Positions 25,282 to 33,466 of a stretch of 42,463 nt of DNA are shown piece after piece (position 1 is the stretch's first letter; each line of letters opens with the position of its first letter). The stretch comes from a bacterium. Its GTDB lineage: Bacteria > Gemmatimonadota > Glassbacteria > GWA2-58-10. The notes under the pieces are model-generated. The model worked only from the letters and a program-made list of their open reading frames with translations. It made no database searches and was not told where the DNA came from. The position numbers and the translations under genes are program-made. Location: NCBI GenBank assembly GCA_021372515.1, contig JAJFUG010000171.1, positions 1 to 42,463 on the forward strand. Reading direction: 5' to 3'.

Positions 25282-25725
25282 TTGGTAAAAGGGGTGTACC
25301 TCTACCGTTTCCTGCTGGAGCGGGACCATACACTGAGAATCGGTCGGCTCGGGGTTTTCGGGTTCGGGCCGGGCTGTTACATTTATGCAGGCAGCGCCCT
25401 GGGAGGTCTTAACGCGCGCCTGGACCGTCACCGGCGTTTCGGCCCGGTGGACAGTCCGCACTGGCATATCGACTGGCTTTCGGCGCTGGCGGTCGGGAAG
25501 TGTTTCGCCGTGGTGGAAACCGCAGCGCGCCTGGAGTGCGAGCTGGCCCGGTCCGTGGCCGGGCTTCCCGGTGCAACATCGGCGGCGCCCCGGTTCGGGG
25601 CCTCTGACTGCCGCTGCGCCACGCACCTTTTCCGGCTGGAACGGCCGCAGTGGCCGCGCTTTCCCGGCCTGCACCCCTGGCCGGAGCCGGAGTTGCCCGA
25701 AAAAGAGAGTGGGTTATATAGATGA
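25282..25725 (+). CDS. DUF123 (GIY-YIG-like) protein
   Basis: A 147-residue DUF123 protein. This family is related to GIY-YIG nucleases and was first noted in archaea and in fusion with endonuclease III. Seen: 'GCYIYAGSALGGLNARLDRH' (the GIY-YIG-like core with the following Arg), 'HWHIDWLSA', 'ECELARSVA', and the conserved cysteine/His block 'RFGASDCRCATHLF' near the C-terminus. Nuclease activity is not proven for the family. The start appears to be TTG 25282, as no ATG is available and the N-terminal 'GVYLYRFLLE' strand must be kept; a GTG at 25294 is the alternative. The stop overlaps the next ATG (ATGA). Confidence 0.82.
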   Translation: MVKGVYLYRFLLERDHTLRIGRLGVFGFGPGCYIYAGSALGGLNARLDRHRRFGPVDSPHWHIDWLSALAVGKCFAVVETAARLECELARSVAGLPGATSAAPRFGASDCRCATHLFRLERPQWPRFPGLHPWPEPELPEKESGLYR

Positions 25726-26453
25726 ACTGGTACGAAAAGACATTCGGCAGCCGTTATCTTGACCTGTACAGCCACCGGGACGAGTCCGAGGCGCGCTCCG
25801 TGCTGGCGCTCATCCGTCACGCCGCAGCCCCGCTGGGTGGACCTCCGCTGCGGGTGCTCGACCTGGCCTGCGGGGCAGGGCGGTACAGCCGTCTGCTGGC
25901 CGCCGAGGGCCACTGGGTGGCTGGCCTGGACCTGTCCGCCGAGCTGCTCAACCGGGCGGTGGGGAATGGCAGGCAAGCCGCGTTCGTCCGGGCGGACATG
26001 CGAGCGGTGCCGTTTGCCGGCTCGTTCGACCTGGCCTTGAGCATGTTCACCAGTTTCGGCTATTTCGACGCCGACCGTCAGAACGCGGCGGTGCTGGCCG
26101 AGCTGGCCGGGGCCCTGCGGCCCGTGGGCGTGTTCCTGATCGATTTCATGAACCGTCCGCAGGTGATCGCCACGCTCAGGCCGAATGACAGTTTCGAGCG
26201 TGACGGGGCGCGGGTGAGCCAGCGGCGCTGGATCAGCCCGGACAGCCTCCGGGTGGAGAAAGAGGTGCTGGTCGAGGGGCCGGGCGGCGTGACCGAACGC
26301 TACGATGAATCGGTGCGGCTGTTCTCGCGGGCGGAGATGGAGGGCATGCTTTTGGCAGCCGGGCTGGAAGTGGGGGAGGTGTTCGGCGATTACGACTTTT
26401 CGGGCTACAACGATGCCGCGAAGCGGCTTATCCTCATAGGAAGGAAAAAGTGA
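25722..26453 (+). CDS. Class I SAM-dependent methyltransferase
   Basis: A 243-residue Rossmann-fold methyltransferase. Seen: 'SRYLDLYSHRD' at the N-terminus, motif I 'VLDLACGAGRYSRLLA' (about 45-60), motif II 'VAGLDLSAELL', 'FVRADMRAVPF' and 'FDLALSMFTSFGYF', followed by a C-terminal beta domain. The 'SMFTSFGYF' element is common in small-molecule methyltransferases of the UbiE/YcgJ type. The substrate is unknown. The ATG overlaps the DUF123 stop (ATGA) and its own stop overlaps the bshC start (GTGA), so translation is coupled on both sides. A link to thiol metabolism because of bshC is possible but unsupported. Confidence 0.88.
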   Translation: MNWYEKTFGSRYLDLYSHRDESEARSVLALIRHAAAPLGGPPLRVLDLACGAGRYSRLLAAEGHWVAGLDLSAELLNRAVGNGRQAAFVRADMRAVPFAGSFDLALSMFTSFGYFDADRQNAAVLAELAGALRPVGVFLIDFMNRPQVIATLRPNDSFERDGARVSQRRWISPDSLRVEKEVLVEGPGGVTERYDESVRLFSRAEMEGMLLAAGLEVGEVFGDYDFSGYNDAAKRLILIGRKK

Positions 26454-28063
26454 GCGAAACCGGATTGCTGTTCCATGCCGCCCTGCCAGCGCCGAACCGC
26501 CTGGTGCGGGACTACCTGGCCGGCGAGCCGAGAGCTTGTGCGCATTACGGCGGCCGGTACGATGATATGGAGCGCGTGCGGGCGCTGGCCGCACAGGTGG
26601 ACAAACGCCTGGATCGCGCGCGCGTGGCAGCGATCCTGCGCCGCCAGCCGACATTCGGACTGACAGCCCAGGGGGCCGAACGTCTGGAGCGGTTCGAGCG
26701 TCAGGGCGGGTTTGTCGTGACCAGCGGCCAGCAGCCGGTGCTGTTCGGCGGACCGCTCTACATCCTGTACAAGGCCTTGACCGCGGTGCGCCTGGCCGCG
26801 CGTTACGAGGCCTTGCTTAACGCGCCGGTGCTGCCCGTGTTCTGGAACGCGGAGGAGGACCACGATTTCGAGGAGATGCGCGCGTTCGGCCTGCCCTCCG
26901 CAACGGGTGGCCTGGAGAGCCTGGGCCTGACCCCGCGTCCGGGAAACCGGGTCCCTGCCGGGGCGCTCGTTCCGGGGGGGGAGATGCAGACGGTCTATGC
27001 CGCGTTCGAGGGCCTGGCCCCGCAGAGCGAGTTCCGCCCCTGGCTGGATGCCATCATTCACGAGAGCTACACTCCGGCCGCCAGCCTGGGCCGGGGGTTC
27101 GGTGCACTTGTCGCCGCGCTGCTGGGAGAGCACGGGCTGTTCGTGCTGGAGGCCTCCACGCCGGAGCTGCGCCGTGCCGGAGCGGAGCTTTTCGGGCGCG
27201 AGGCTTTCGACTCCAGGGCCGTGTTCGACTCGTTCCAGGCCCAGTGCCGGGCGCTGGAGGCCCAGGGCTACCCGCAGCAGGTGACACCGTTGCCCGGCGA
27301 GACCAACCTGTTCCTTCTGCGGGAGGGCAGCCGCGAAAAGCTGGTCCTGGGGGAGAGGGACGGCTCGTTCAGCCTCAAACCCTCGGGCGAGAGGCTGAGC
27401 CGTAAAGAGCTGGAGACCCTTCTGGCGGAAAGTCCGGAGTCTTTCAGCCCCGGGGTGTTGCTGCGTCCGCTTTTGGAATGCCGGGTCCTGGGCAGCCTGG
27501 CCTACGTGGCCGGGCCGGGCGAGATCAGCTACTACGGCCAGATGGGTCCGCTGTACGCTCTGCACGCTCTGGAGCGTCCGCTGATCTATCCCCGTCTGGC
27601 CGGGTTCGTGCTCGAGGCCCGGGTGCGCAAAGTCCTCGACAAGTATTCCCTTACTCCCGCTGATCTCAAAGCCGGGGCCCGGGCCGCGGCCGACCGTATC
27701 CTGGCTTCCGACCCGGCGCTGGGAGAAATCCTCGCCCGTCTGGACAGCCTGCGACGCGAGAATGCCGAGGGCCTGGAGGCGATAAAGCCCCTTCTGTCCG
27801 GGATTGACCCGACTCTGGCCGGGCCGTTAGTCTCCACCGCCGGGGCGATCAGCTCATCCCTGGAGCGCCTGGAGAAAAGAATTTCCTCCGCCGCCCGTGG
27901 GCACGACCAGATCCTTCTGGGACAACTGGAAAAAGCGGCGGCCGGCCTCTGGCCCGGCGGCGCGCCCCAGGAGCGCGCCCTGGCCTTTGTTTTTTTCCTG
28001 GCCCGCTACGGCCGGGATTTTATCTCTTTCATCGACAGTCAGGCCGTGGCCGCTGCGGGCTGA
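26450..28063 (+). CDS. bshC: Putative cysteine ligase BshC (bacillithiol biosynthesis)
   Basis: Last step of bacillithiol synthesis: joins cysteine to glucosaminyl-malate. Seen in 537 residues, the family's usual size: the N-terminal helical region, 'VVTSGQQPVLFGGPLYILYK' (about 89-108) with the conserved GQQ and GGPLY, 'LPVFWNAEEDHDFEEM', 'YVAGPGEISYYGQMGPLY' and a long C-terminal coiled-coil-like region ('LARLDSLRRENAEGLEAI', 'SSLERLEKRISSAA'). GTG start in a GTGA overlap with the methyltransferase gene. BshA and BshB are not in the window. The enzyme implies that the cell uses bacillithiol as its main low-mass thiol, as do many Firmicutes, Bacteroidetes and Deinococci. Confidence 0.93.
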   Translation: MSETGLLFHAALPAPNRLVRDYLAGEPRACAHYGGRYDDMERVRALAAQVDKRLDRARVAAILRRQPTFGLTAQGAERLERFERQGGFVVTSGQQPVLFGGPLYILYKALTAVRLAARYEALLNAPVLPVFWNAEEDHDFEEMRAFGLPSATGGLESLGLTPRPGNRVPAGALVPGGEMQTVYAAFEGLAPQSEFRPWLDAIIHESYTPAASLGRGFGALVAALLGEHGLFVLEASTPELRRAGAELFGREAFDSRAVFDSFQAQCRALEAQGYPQQVTPLPGETNLFLLREGSREKLVLGERDGSFSLKPSGERLSRKELETLLAESPESFSPGVLLRPLLECRVLGSLAYVAGPGEISYYGQMGPLYALHALERPLIYPRLAGFVLEARVRKVLDKYSLTPADLKAGARAAADRILASDPALGEILARLDSLRRENAEGLEAIKPLLSGIDPTLAGPLVSTAGAISSSLERLEKRISSAARGHDQILLGQLEKAAAGLWPGGAPQERALAFVFFLARYGRDFISFIDSQAVAAAG

Positions 28064-28116
28064 GTGCAACCTTGCTTTTTGCGGCGGCGGCCCGTAGTAT
28101 TGTCCGCGGAAGGAAT

Positions 28117-28809
28117 ATGATCCAGAGAATACGTGAAAATCTCGAAGATGTCCGTGCGCGTATCGCCCGGGCCGAGGAGGCCTCCGGAGCGGCCGCTGGC
28201 AGCGTGACCCTGGTCGCGGTGACCAAGACCCGTTCCATGGAGGAGATAGAGGCGGCCCTGGCCTGCGGGGTGACCGATATCGGCGAGAACCGGGTCCAGG
28301 AGGCCCAGGAAAAGGTTCCACGCCTGGTCCGCCCGGTGCGCCGTCACCTGATCGGACACCTTCAGCGTAACAAGGCCAAATTCGTGCCGGGGCTGTTCGA
28401 CCTGGTGCAGTCGGTGGACAGCGAGCGCCTGGCCCTGGCCCTGGATGAGTGCGCCGCGCAGAACGGGGCGCGCCTGACGGTGCTGATGCAGGTGAACACC
28501 TCGGCGGAGCAGAGCAAGTCCGGGGTGGAGCCGGAGGGCGCGGACAGGCTTCTGGAATACATCGCCACGCGGCCGAACCTGGAGCTGCGGGGCCTCATGA
28601 CCATCGGCCCGCTGACCGATTCGGTCGCGCGGATCGCCGCCTCGTTCAGGCAACTGCGCGCCATGTTCGAACGCTACCGCAGCAACGCCGGCTCTGCCTG
28701 GCGGATGGACATCCTGTCCATGGGCATGAGTTCGGACTACGAGATCGCAATCGCCGAGGGAGCGAACATGGTTCGGGTTGGCACGGCCATTTTCGGGCCG
28801 CGCTACTGA
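28117..28809 (+). CDS. yggS: YggS-family pyridoxal 5'-phosphate homeostasis protein
   Basis: PLP-binding, TIM-barrel protein of 230 residues that buffers PLP levels; it has no known enzymatic reaction. Seen: 'TLVAVTKTRSMEEIEAAL' with the PLP Lys, 'DIGENRVQEAQEK', 'RHLIGHLQRNKAK', 'VQSVDSERLA', 'LMQVNTSAEQSKSGV', 'LELRGLMTIGP' and 'LSMGMSSDYEIAIAEGANMV' close to the C-terminal 'VRVGTAIFG'. ATG 28117 follows GGAAGGA closely; upstream in-frame extension to 28072 adds residues not found in the family. It lies 53 nt after bshC and 24 nt before divIVA. The yggS-divIVA neighbourhood is conserved in many bacteria. Confidence 0.95.
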   Translation: MIQRIRENLEDVRARIARAEEASGAAAGSVTLVAVTKTRSMEEIEAALACGVTDIGENRVQEAQEKVPRLVRPVRRHLIGHLQRNKAKFVPGLFDLVQSVDSERLALALDECAAQNGARLTVLMQVNTSAEQSKSGVEPEGADRLLEYIATRPNLELRGLMTIGPLTDSVARIAASFRQLRAMFERYRSNAGSAWRMDILSMGMSSDYEIAIAEGANMVRVGTAIFGPRY

Positions 28810-28833
28810 CCAAACTAATAAGGGGAGGTGACT

Positions 28834-29760
28834 TTGAAGATCACTCCACTGGACCTGCGGAAACCGGACCTGAAACGGGTGTTCAAGGGCTACGACGTGG
28901 ACGAGGTGCGCGGGCTGTTGAGCGCGGCCGCCGACAGCCTGGAGGAGTCGCTGCGCGAGAGCCTGGAGCTGAAAAACCGTCTGACCGAGCTGGGTGAGCG
29001 GCTGAAAAACTACCAGAACATGGAGAGTACGCTCAACGAGACCCTCATTATGGCTCAGAAAGCCGGTGAGGCCTCCCGCCAGGCGGCCCAGCGCGAGAGC
29101 GAGCTGATCGTGGCCAAGGCCGAGGTCGAGTCCGAGCGCATTCTGGATTCCGCCCGGGCCCGTCTGCGCGAGATGAAATTCGAGCTGGAGCACCTGGAGG
29201 AGGAAAAGCAGTCGTTCCTGGTCAAGATGCGCTCCCTGGTGGCCAGCCAGTGGAAACTGCTGCAGGAGGAATCGGCCGTGCCGTCGGCCGCAGTGCGGCG
29301 GCAGATCACCCCGGAGCCGTACCGGCGGGAGAACGATTTCTCGGAGGGGTATTTCGAGGAGCAGCCGGAGAGTGAGAGCGACGCCGCGGAGGAAGCCCCC
29401 CCGGTGGACACGCCTCCGGCAGCGGCTGAGGCCGCACCGGTGAAAGAAAAGGCGCCCAGGGGTTTCGAGGCCGAGCTCGAGCGCGCCTCCGGGCAGGAGC
29501 GCGAGGACTCGGTGACCAGTCTGTCGCGCAAGCTGGGCGAGTTCCTGCGCGCCAGGGAAACCGGGCGTGGCGAGGCCCCGGCAGCGGTGGGGTTCGACTC
29601 CGTGACTGCGGGCTCGGGTGAGGACAATCCGGAAAACGGGTCCACCCTGAGCTGGGGCGGGACCGGGGAGCCGGCCGAGGACGGCAAGCCGGACGTGTTC
29701 TGGGGTGACACCCCGGAGGAGCCGGAACAGACCGGGAAAAAAGGCGGCCGCAAGAAATAG
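28834..29760 (+). CDS. DivIVA-domain coiled-coil protein
   Basis: Cell-pole or division-site scaffold family. Seen: 'KITPLDLRKPDLKRVFKGYD' then 'VDEVRGLLSAAAD' at the N-terminus, the DivIVA membrane-binding signature, followed by a coiled coil from about 35 to 150 ('LKNRLTELGERLKNYQNMES', 'ARLREMKFELEHLEEEKQSF'). The C-terminal half is acidic, Pro/Ala-rich and probably disordered, ending in basic 'GKKGGRKK'. 308 residues. The TTG at 28834 has AGGGGAGG 5 nt upstream and gives the canonical 'MKITPLD' start; the GTG at 28828 overlaps that site. In organisms with an outer membrane DivIVA is less studied than in Gram-positives. It may mark poles or septa here (inference). Confidence 0.88.
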   Translation: MKITPLDLRKPDLKRVFKGYDVDEVRGLLSAAADSLEESLRESLELKNRLTELGERLKNYQNMESTLNETLIMAQKAGEASRQAAQRESELIVAKAEVESERILDSARARLREMKFELEHLEEEKQSFLVKMRSLVASQWKLLQEESAVPSAAVRRQITPEPYRRENDFSEGYFEEQPESESDAAEEAPPVDTPPAAAEAAPVKEKAPRGFEAELERASGQEREDSVTSLSRKLGEFLRARETGRGEAPAAVGFDSVTAGSGEDNPENGSTLSWGGTGEPAEDGKPDVFWGDTPEEPEQTGKKGGRKK

Positions 29761-29808
29761 GGTTTCCTGCGGACAGAGAGACAGAACCGTTAAGACAAGG
29801 GGCATCCA

Positions 29809-30633
29809 GTGGCGGACAGACTTTACGAGGAGATTCAGGAGGCGGTTGGGGCCGTGCGCGGTCAGACCGGCATGCAGCCCGAGGTGGCGATTATCCTGGG
29901 CACTGGCCTGGGACAACTGGCCGCCGAGATACAGGTGGAGCACGAGATCGCCTATCCCAAAATCCCGCATTTCGTCTCCAGCACGGTGGAGTCGCACTCC
30001 GGCAAGCTGCTGTTCGGCCGGCTTAGCGGCAAGGCCGTGGTGGCCATGCAGGGGCGTTTCCATTTCTACGAGGGCTACTCGATGCGCCAGATCACGTTTC
30101 CGGTGCGGGTGATGCGCGCCCTGGGAGTGAAAACCCTGGTGGTCTCCAACGCCTGCGGCGGGATGAACCCGCAGTGGAACAAGGGTGAGCTGATGCTGAT
30201 CGAGGACCATATCAACCTTCTCGGCTCGAACCCCCTGATCGGGCCGAATGACGACCGCCTGGGGTCCCGCTTCCCCGACATGTCTCAACCCTATTGCAAG
30301 AAACTGCTCCGCCTGGCCGAGGAGACCGCGATCGAGGAACGCATCCCGGTGCGCCGCGGCGTATATGTGTCCGTGCCGGGCCCCAACCTGGAGACCCGCG
30401 CCGAGTACCGTTTCCTGCGCGGCATCGGGGCGGATGTGGTGGGCATGAGCACCGTGCCCGAGGTGATCGTGGCCGTGCACGCCGGCATGCGCGTGCTGGG
30501 CCTGTCGATCATCACCGACCTGTGCCTGCCGGATGCCCTGACACCGACAGGGATCGACGAGATCATCGCCGCGGCTGGCAAGGCCGAACCCGGGATGACC
30601 CGTCTTATCGCCGCGGTTCTCAGGAAAATCTGA
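29809..30633 (+). CDS. Purine nucleoside phosphorylase (trimeric PNP/MTAP superfamily)
   Basis: Phosphorolysis of purine nucleosides for salvage, 274 residues. Seen: 'AIILGTGLGQLA', 'SHSGKLLFGRL', 'MQGRFHFYEGYSMRQITFPV', 'VVSNACGGMN', 'VSVPGPNLETRAEYRFLRG' and 'ADVVGMSTVPEVIVAVHAGM'. These mark the inosine/guanosine-type trimeric PNP family. The purine-binding 'TN' of standard enzymes reads 'ITDLCLPDALTP', with Asp instead of Asn. I recall similar 'VTDEC.PD' forms in Bacteroidetes-type PNPs, so this may be a lineage trait rather than a new specificity. GTG start with AAGGGG 6 nt upstream. It lies 48 nt after divIVA and is probably in the same run. Confidence 0.92.
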   Translation: MADRLYEEIQEAVGAVRGQTGMQPEVAIILGTGLGQLAAEIQVEHEIAYPKIPHFVSSTVESHSGKLLFGRLSGKAVVAMQGRFHFYEGYSMRQITFPVRVMRALGVKTLVVSNACGGMNPQWNKGELMLIEDHINLLGSNPLIGPNDDRLGSRFPDMSQPYCKKLLRLAEETAIEERIPVRRGVYVSVPGPNLETRAEYRFLRGIGADVVGMSTVPEVIVAVHAGMRVLGLSIITDLCLPDALTPTGIDEIIAAAGKAEPGMTRLIAAVLRKI

Positions 30634-30704
30634 ACTAAAAGCGTGAGCACGGTTTCGCCGTTTTATGCTCCGGGACAATCCAGCACAGAAAAGTAAAACC
30701 GGCA

Positions 30705-32750
30705 ATGGACTCCATGCGCGGACGTATTGGTTGGCTTTGGCTCACGGGCCTGTGGCTCGCTTTCCTGCCCATCGCCGCTTATCCACAGACTCAGGTTGCA
30801 GGCGGCGCTGCGGCGGTCCTGCGCGGCGACCTGGATGAAAACCAGCGGGTGGACATTTTCGACCTTCTGGGCCTGCTGCGCTATGTAGGCGGCGGCAGTC
30901 CCGCGGATGCACGTATAAGGCGGATCGCCGACCTGGACCGCTCGGGCGACGGCAAGGTGACGGTGTTCGACCTGCTGGCCATGCTGCGTGTCCTCTCGGG
31001 CGCGGTCAAGCCGGATACGCTGCTGTTCTCCAGCCCGTTCCGACGGGTTTGGGCGCTGGGCGATGGCGAAAAGGTGTTCCGCGAGAACCTGGACCATCTC
31101 TCCAGCCACGGCAACGGGGTCTGGGACGGCGACACGATCCGCTTGAGCGGCCTGTACAACGAGGTGCTGGCTTTTCAGGTGATCTGCGAGTCCGACAGTC
31201 TCGGGTCCTCGCAGGTGGATATCCGGATGGACCCACCCGCGAGGATGGAGGGCGGGCCGGTGATTGGGGGCGCGGGCGGGCCGGAGTACGGACCCGGCGG
31301 TTACGTGGAGGTGTTCAGCGAGCATTACCTCCACGTGGTGAACCCTACCGTTCTCTACTGGTCCTACGGCTCATCCGCCTCGGCCCCGGCGCACATGACC
31401 GGCTGGATCCCGGATGCCCTGATCACCCCGGACTCGAAGCCCGGCCTGGGCGGTTTCCCCCTCGACATCGAACCCCGTCAGAACCAGGGGTTCTGGTTCG
31501 ACCTCTACCTGCCACGCGACAGTGTCACCCACCCGGCCGGGGTTTACTACAGCACCGTGCGGGTGCGCACCCAGGGCTGGGAGGTGGAAACGCTCCCGGT
31601 CAAGATTACCCTTCTGCCGCATTTCCTGCCCGATTCCACCCATTCGAATGTCTGGCTTTACCACGACATCGTGGAGCGCTATTACAGCGATTACATGTCG
31701 AGCCAGGAGATCGAGCGAATGCTCAAATACACCGCCCACCGTCACCGGATTGATCTGGTGGGCGGGTTTAGCGTGCATTACTCGGCTTTCGACAGCACTA
31801 TGATGGAAGCCTACGCGCCGTATCTTGACGGTAGCGCGTTCACCGTGGCCGCCGGCTATCAGGGGCCCGGCCAGGGACAGGGGGAAAAGCTTTTCCCAAT
31901 CGGGATGTATGGTTCGAGTGTGATGGGCGACACCTGGAGCGAAACCTACCGCAACTCCGACCTCTGGGTGAACTGGTTCGAGGCCCACGCCCCGCAGGTC
32001 AGGTATTTCTGGTACCTGATCGATGAGCCGGGCGAGGACATGTTCAGCTGGATCGAGCAGCGCGCCGGCTGGATACACTACAATCCCGGTCCGGGCAAAC
32101 GCTTGCCGATTTTCATCACTCGCCCCTACACCGCCGAGCTGGACAAGGATATCGACCTCTGGGCCGGCGGTGACGGGGTGCCGCTGGATAAACTGGCCGC
32201 TTTGCAGAGCCAGGGCAAGGACCACTGGTTCTACAACGGCAGCCGACCGCGCTACGGCTCTCATATCCTTGAGGACGAGGCGGTGGACCTCCGGGTAAAC
32301 GCCTGGATCAAGTACATGTACGGAATCAACACCTGGTTCCTCTGGCACGGCACGCACTGGATACACAACGGCTCGGGTCCGCGCGCAGGCCAACCCCAGA
32401 ACGTGTTCGTGGACCCGGTCACTTTTATCGGCAACCCGACCACGTTCGGCAACGGGGATGGGGTCGTGTTCTACCCGGGCCGCGAGCCGTTCTTCACCGA
32501 CCAGGACCGCGGGGTGGACCATCTGTTCGGCTCGATCCGGCTGAAAAACATCCGCCGCGGCCAGCAGGATTTCGAGCTTCTGCGCCTGGCCGAGCAGAAA
32601 GCCGGGCGGGACGCCGTGCTGGAGATCATCCACTCGGTGGTGCCCAAGGCGATGAGCGAGGTGAACATGAACGCGAAAGTGCCCTGGTCGCAGCGTGGGG
32701 ATGACTACGACACGGCGCGGGCGAAGCTGCTGGAAATGCTCGGCCGCTGA
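30705..32750 (+). CDS. Secreted DUF4091/GH123-like protein with N-terminal dockerin-like module
   Basis: Exported protein of 681 residues. Seen: signal peptide ('WLAFLPIAAYPQTQ'), then at 41-100 two calcium-loop repeats, 'GDLDENQRVDIFDLLGLLR' and 'ADLDRSGDGKVTVFDLLAML', closely like those at the end of the subtilase at 9661. The rest resembles the glycoside hydrolase 123 / DUF4091 family: a beta domain, a barrel with an Asp440-Glu441 pair in 'YLIDEPGED', the motif 'GYQGPGQGQ' (384-392), and the C-terminal 'IRRGQQDFELLRL' typical of DUF4091. GH123 enzymes are beta-N-acetylgalactosaminidases using an Asp-Glu pair; the substrate here is unknown. The ATG has no strong ribosome site. It heads a glycan-type locus with the genes to 38.7 kb. 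Confidence 0.8.
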   Translation: MDSMRGRIGWLWLTGLWLAFLPIAAYPQTQVAGGAAAVLRGDLDENQRVDIFDLLGLLRYVGGGSPADARIRRIADLDRSGDGKVTVFDLLAMLRVLSGAVKPDTLLFSSPFRRVWALGDGEKVFRENLDHLSSHGNGVWDGDTIRLSGLYNEVLAFQVICESDSLGSSQVDIRMDPPARMEGGPVIGGAGGPEYGPGGYVEVFSEHYLHVVNPTVLYWSYGSSASAPAHMTGWIPDALITPDSKPGLGGFPLDIEPRQNQGFWFDLYLPRDSVTHPAGVYYSTVRVRTQGWEVETLPVKITLLPHFLPDSTHSNVWLYHDIVERYYSDYMSSQEIERMLKYTAHRHRIDLVGGFSVHYSAFDSTMMEAYAPYLDGSAFTVAAGYQGPGQGQGEKLFPIGMYGSSVMGDTWSETYRNSDLWVNWFEAHAPQVRYFWYLIDEPGEDMFSWIEQRAGWIHYNPGPGKRLPIFITRPYTAELDKDIDLWAGGDGVPLDKLAALQSQGKDHWFYNGSRPRYGSHILEDEAVDLRVNAWIKYMYGINTWFLWHGTHWIHNGSGPRAGQPQNVFVDPVTFIGNPTTFGNGDGVVFYPGREPFFTDQDRGVDHLFGSIRLKNIRRGQQDFELLRLAEQKAGRDAVLEIIHSVVPKAMSEVNMNAKVPWSQRGDDYDTARAKLLEMLGR

Positions 32751-32844
32751 GGCGGGCGGACCGCCCCCGCTGGGTGTGGAGACGGTGCTGATTCCTTAAG
32801 CAATGGCAAGCTGAAATTTATCCGACTGCAGAGAGGGGATCGAA

Positions 32845-33435
32845 ATGCGGACGCTGCGGGTTGTGTCGCTGCTTGGCAGCCCCAGGAAAAACGGGAATAC
32901 GGCGCGGGTGCTCAAATGGGTCGAGGAGAGCCTGCAGAAGGCGGGGCACACGGTGGAGCGCCTGGATATTCCGGCGCTGGGCCTGGAGGGCTGCTCGGGC
33001 TGCCATCTTTGCCAGAACAGCCCGGCGGAGGATTTGGTCTGCTCCCGTCACGACCGCGGGCTGGAGGTGTTCGGCAAGATGATCGCCGCGGATGCGGTGA
33101 TCTACGCCACGCCGCTCTACTGGTGGGATTTCACGGCCCAGATCAAGCCCCTGATCGACCGTCACCTCTGCCTGGTGCGCGGCACGGATGACCCGGCGAC
33201 CCACCGCTCACATCTGGCGGGCAAGCGCCTGGGCCTTCTGGTCACGGCCTACGACCACGCCGGCGAGGGCAACAGCGACCTTATAAGCGAGATGTTCCGC
33301 CGCATGGCCGAGTTCTGCAAGGCCAGCGTGGCGGCCGAGCTGGTGGTGCCTTTCCTGCGCACGCCCCTGGACCTGGGCCCGATGCAGCAGGACAGCGCCC
33401 GCCGGTTCGCCGAGGAGCTGGTCGGCGTGGCCTGA
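32845..33435 (+). CDS. NADPH-dependent FMN reductase / flavodoxin-fold protein
   Basis: FMN-binding protein of 196 residues. Seen: 'SLLGSPRKNGNTARVLKWVE' (about 8-27), the phosphate loop of the NADPH-FMN reductase and iron-sulfur flavoprotein group, 'GCSGCHLCQ' with closely spaced cysteines, 'ADAVIYATPLYWWDFTAQIK' (flavin site) and 'LLVTAYDHAGEGN'. The Cys pattern suggests the iron-sulfur flavoprotein-like subgroup, but a full cluster motif cannot be confirmed. ATG with GAGAGGGGATCGAA upstream. It sits between the two GH123-like genes and is convergent with the symporter. The redox partner is unknown, and a role in sugar processing is only suggested by position. Confidence 0.85.
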   Translation: MRTLRVVSLLGSPRKNGNTARVLKWVEESLQKAGHTVERLDIPALGLEGCSGCHLCQNSPAEDLVCSRHDRGLEVFGKMIAADAVIYATPLYWWDFTAQIKPLIDRHLCLVRGTDDPATHRSHLAGKRLGLLVTAYDHAGEGNSDLISEMFRRMAEFCKASVAAELVVPFLRTPLDLGPMQQDSARRFAEELVGVA

Positions 33436-33466
33436 GGGCGCTGTCCCGTGTGAGGCTCTCCCGGCC

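Noticed and set aside
28072-28100. Promoter-like TTGCTT-17-TAGTAT before yggS
   Set aside because: The predicted transcript start would be only about 10 nt before the ATG, and both boxes match poorly; yggS is more likely read through from bshC.
28039-30705. An 888-codon open frame on the minus strand opposite yggS, divIVA and the phosphorylase gene
   Set aside because: It covers three recognisable plus-strand genes and has no signal, domain or promoter of its own.
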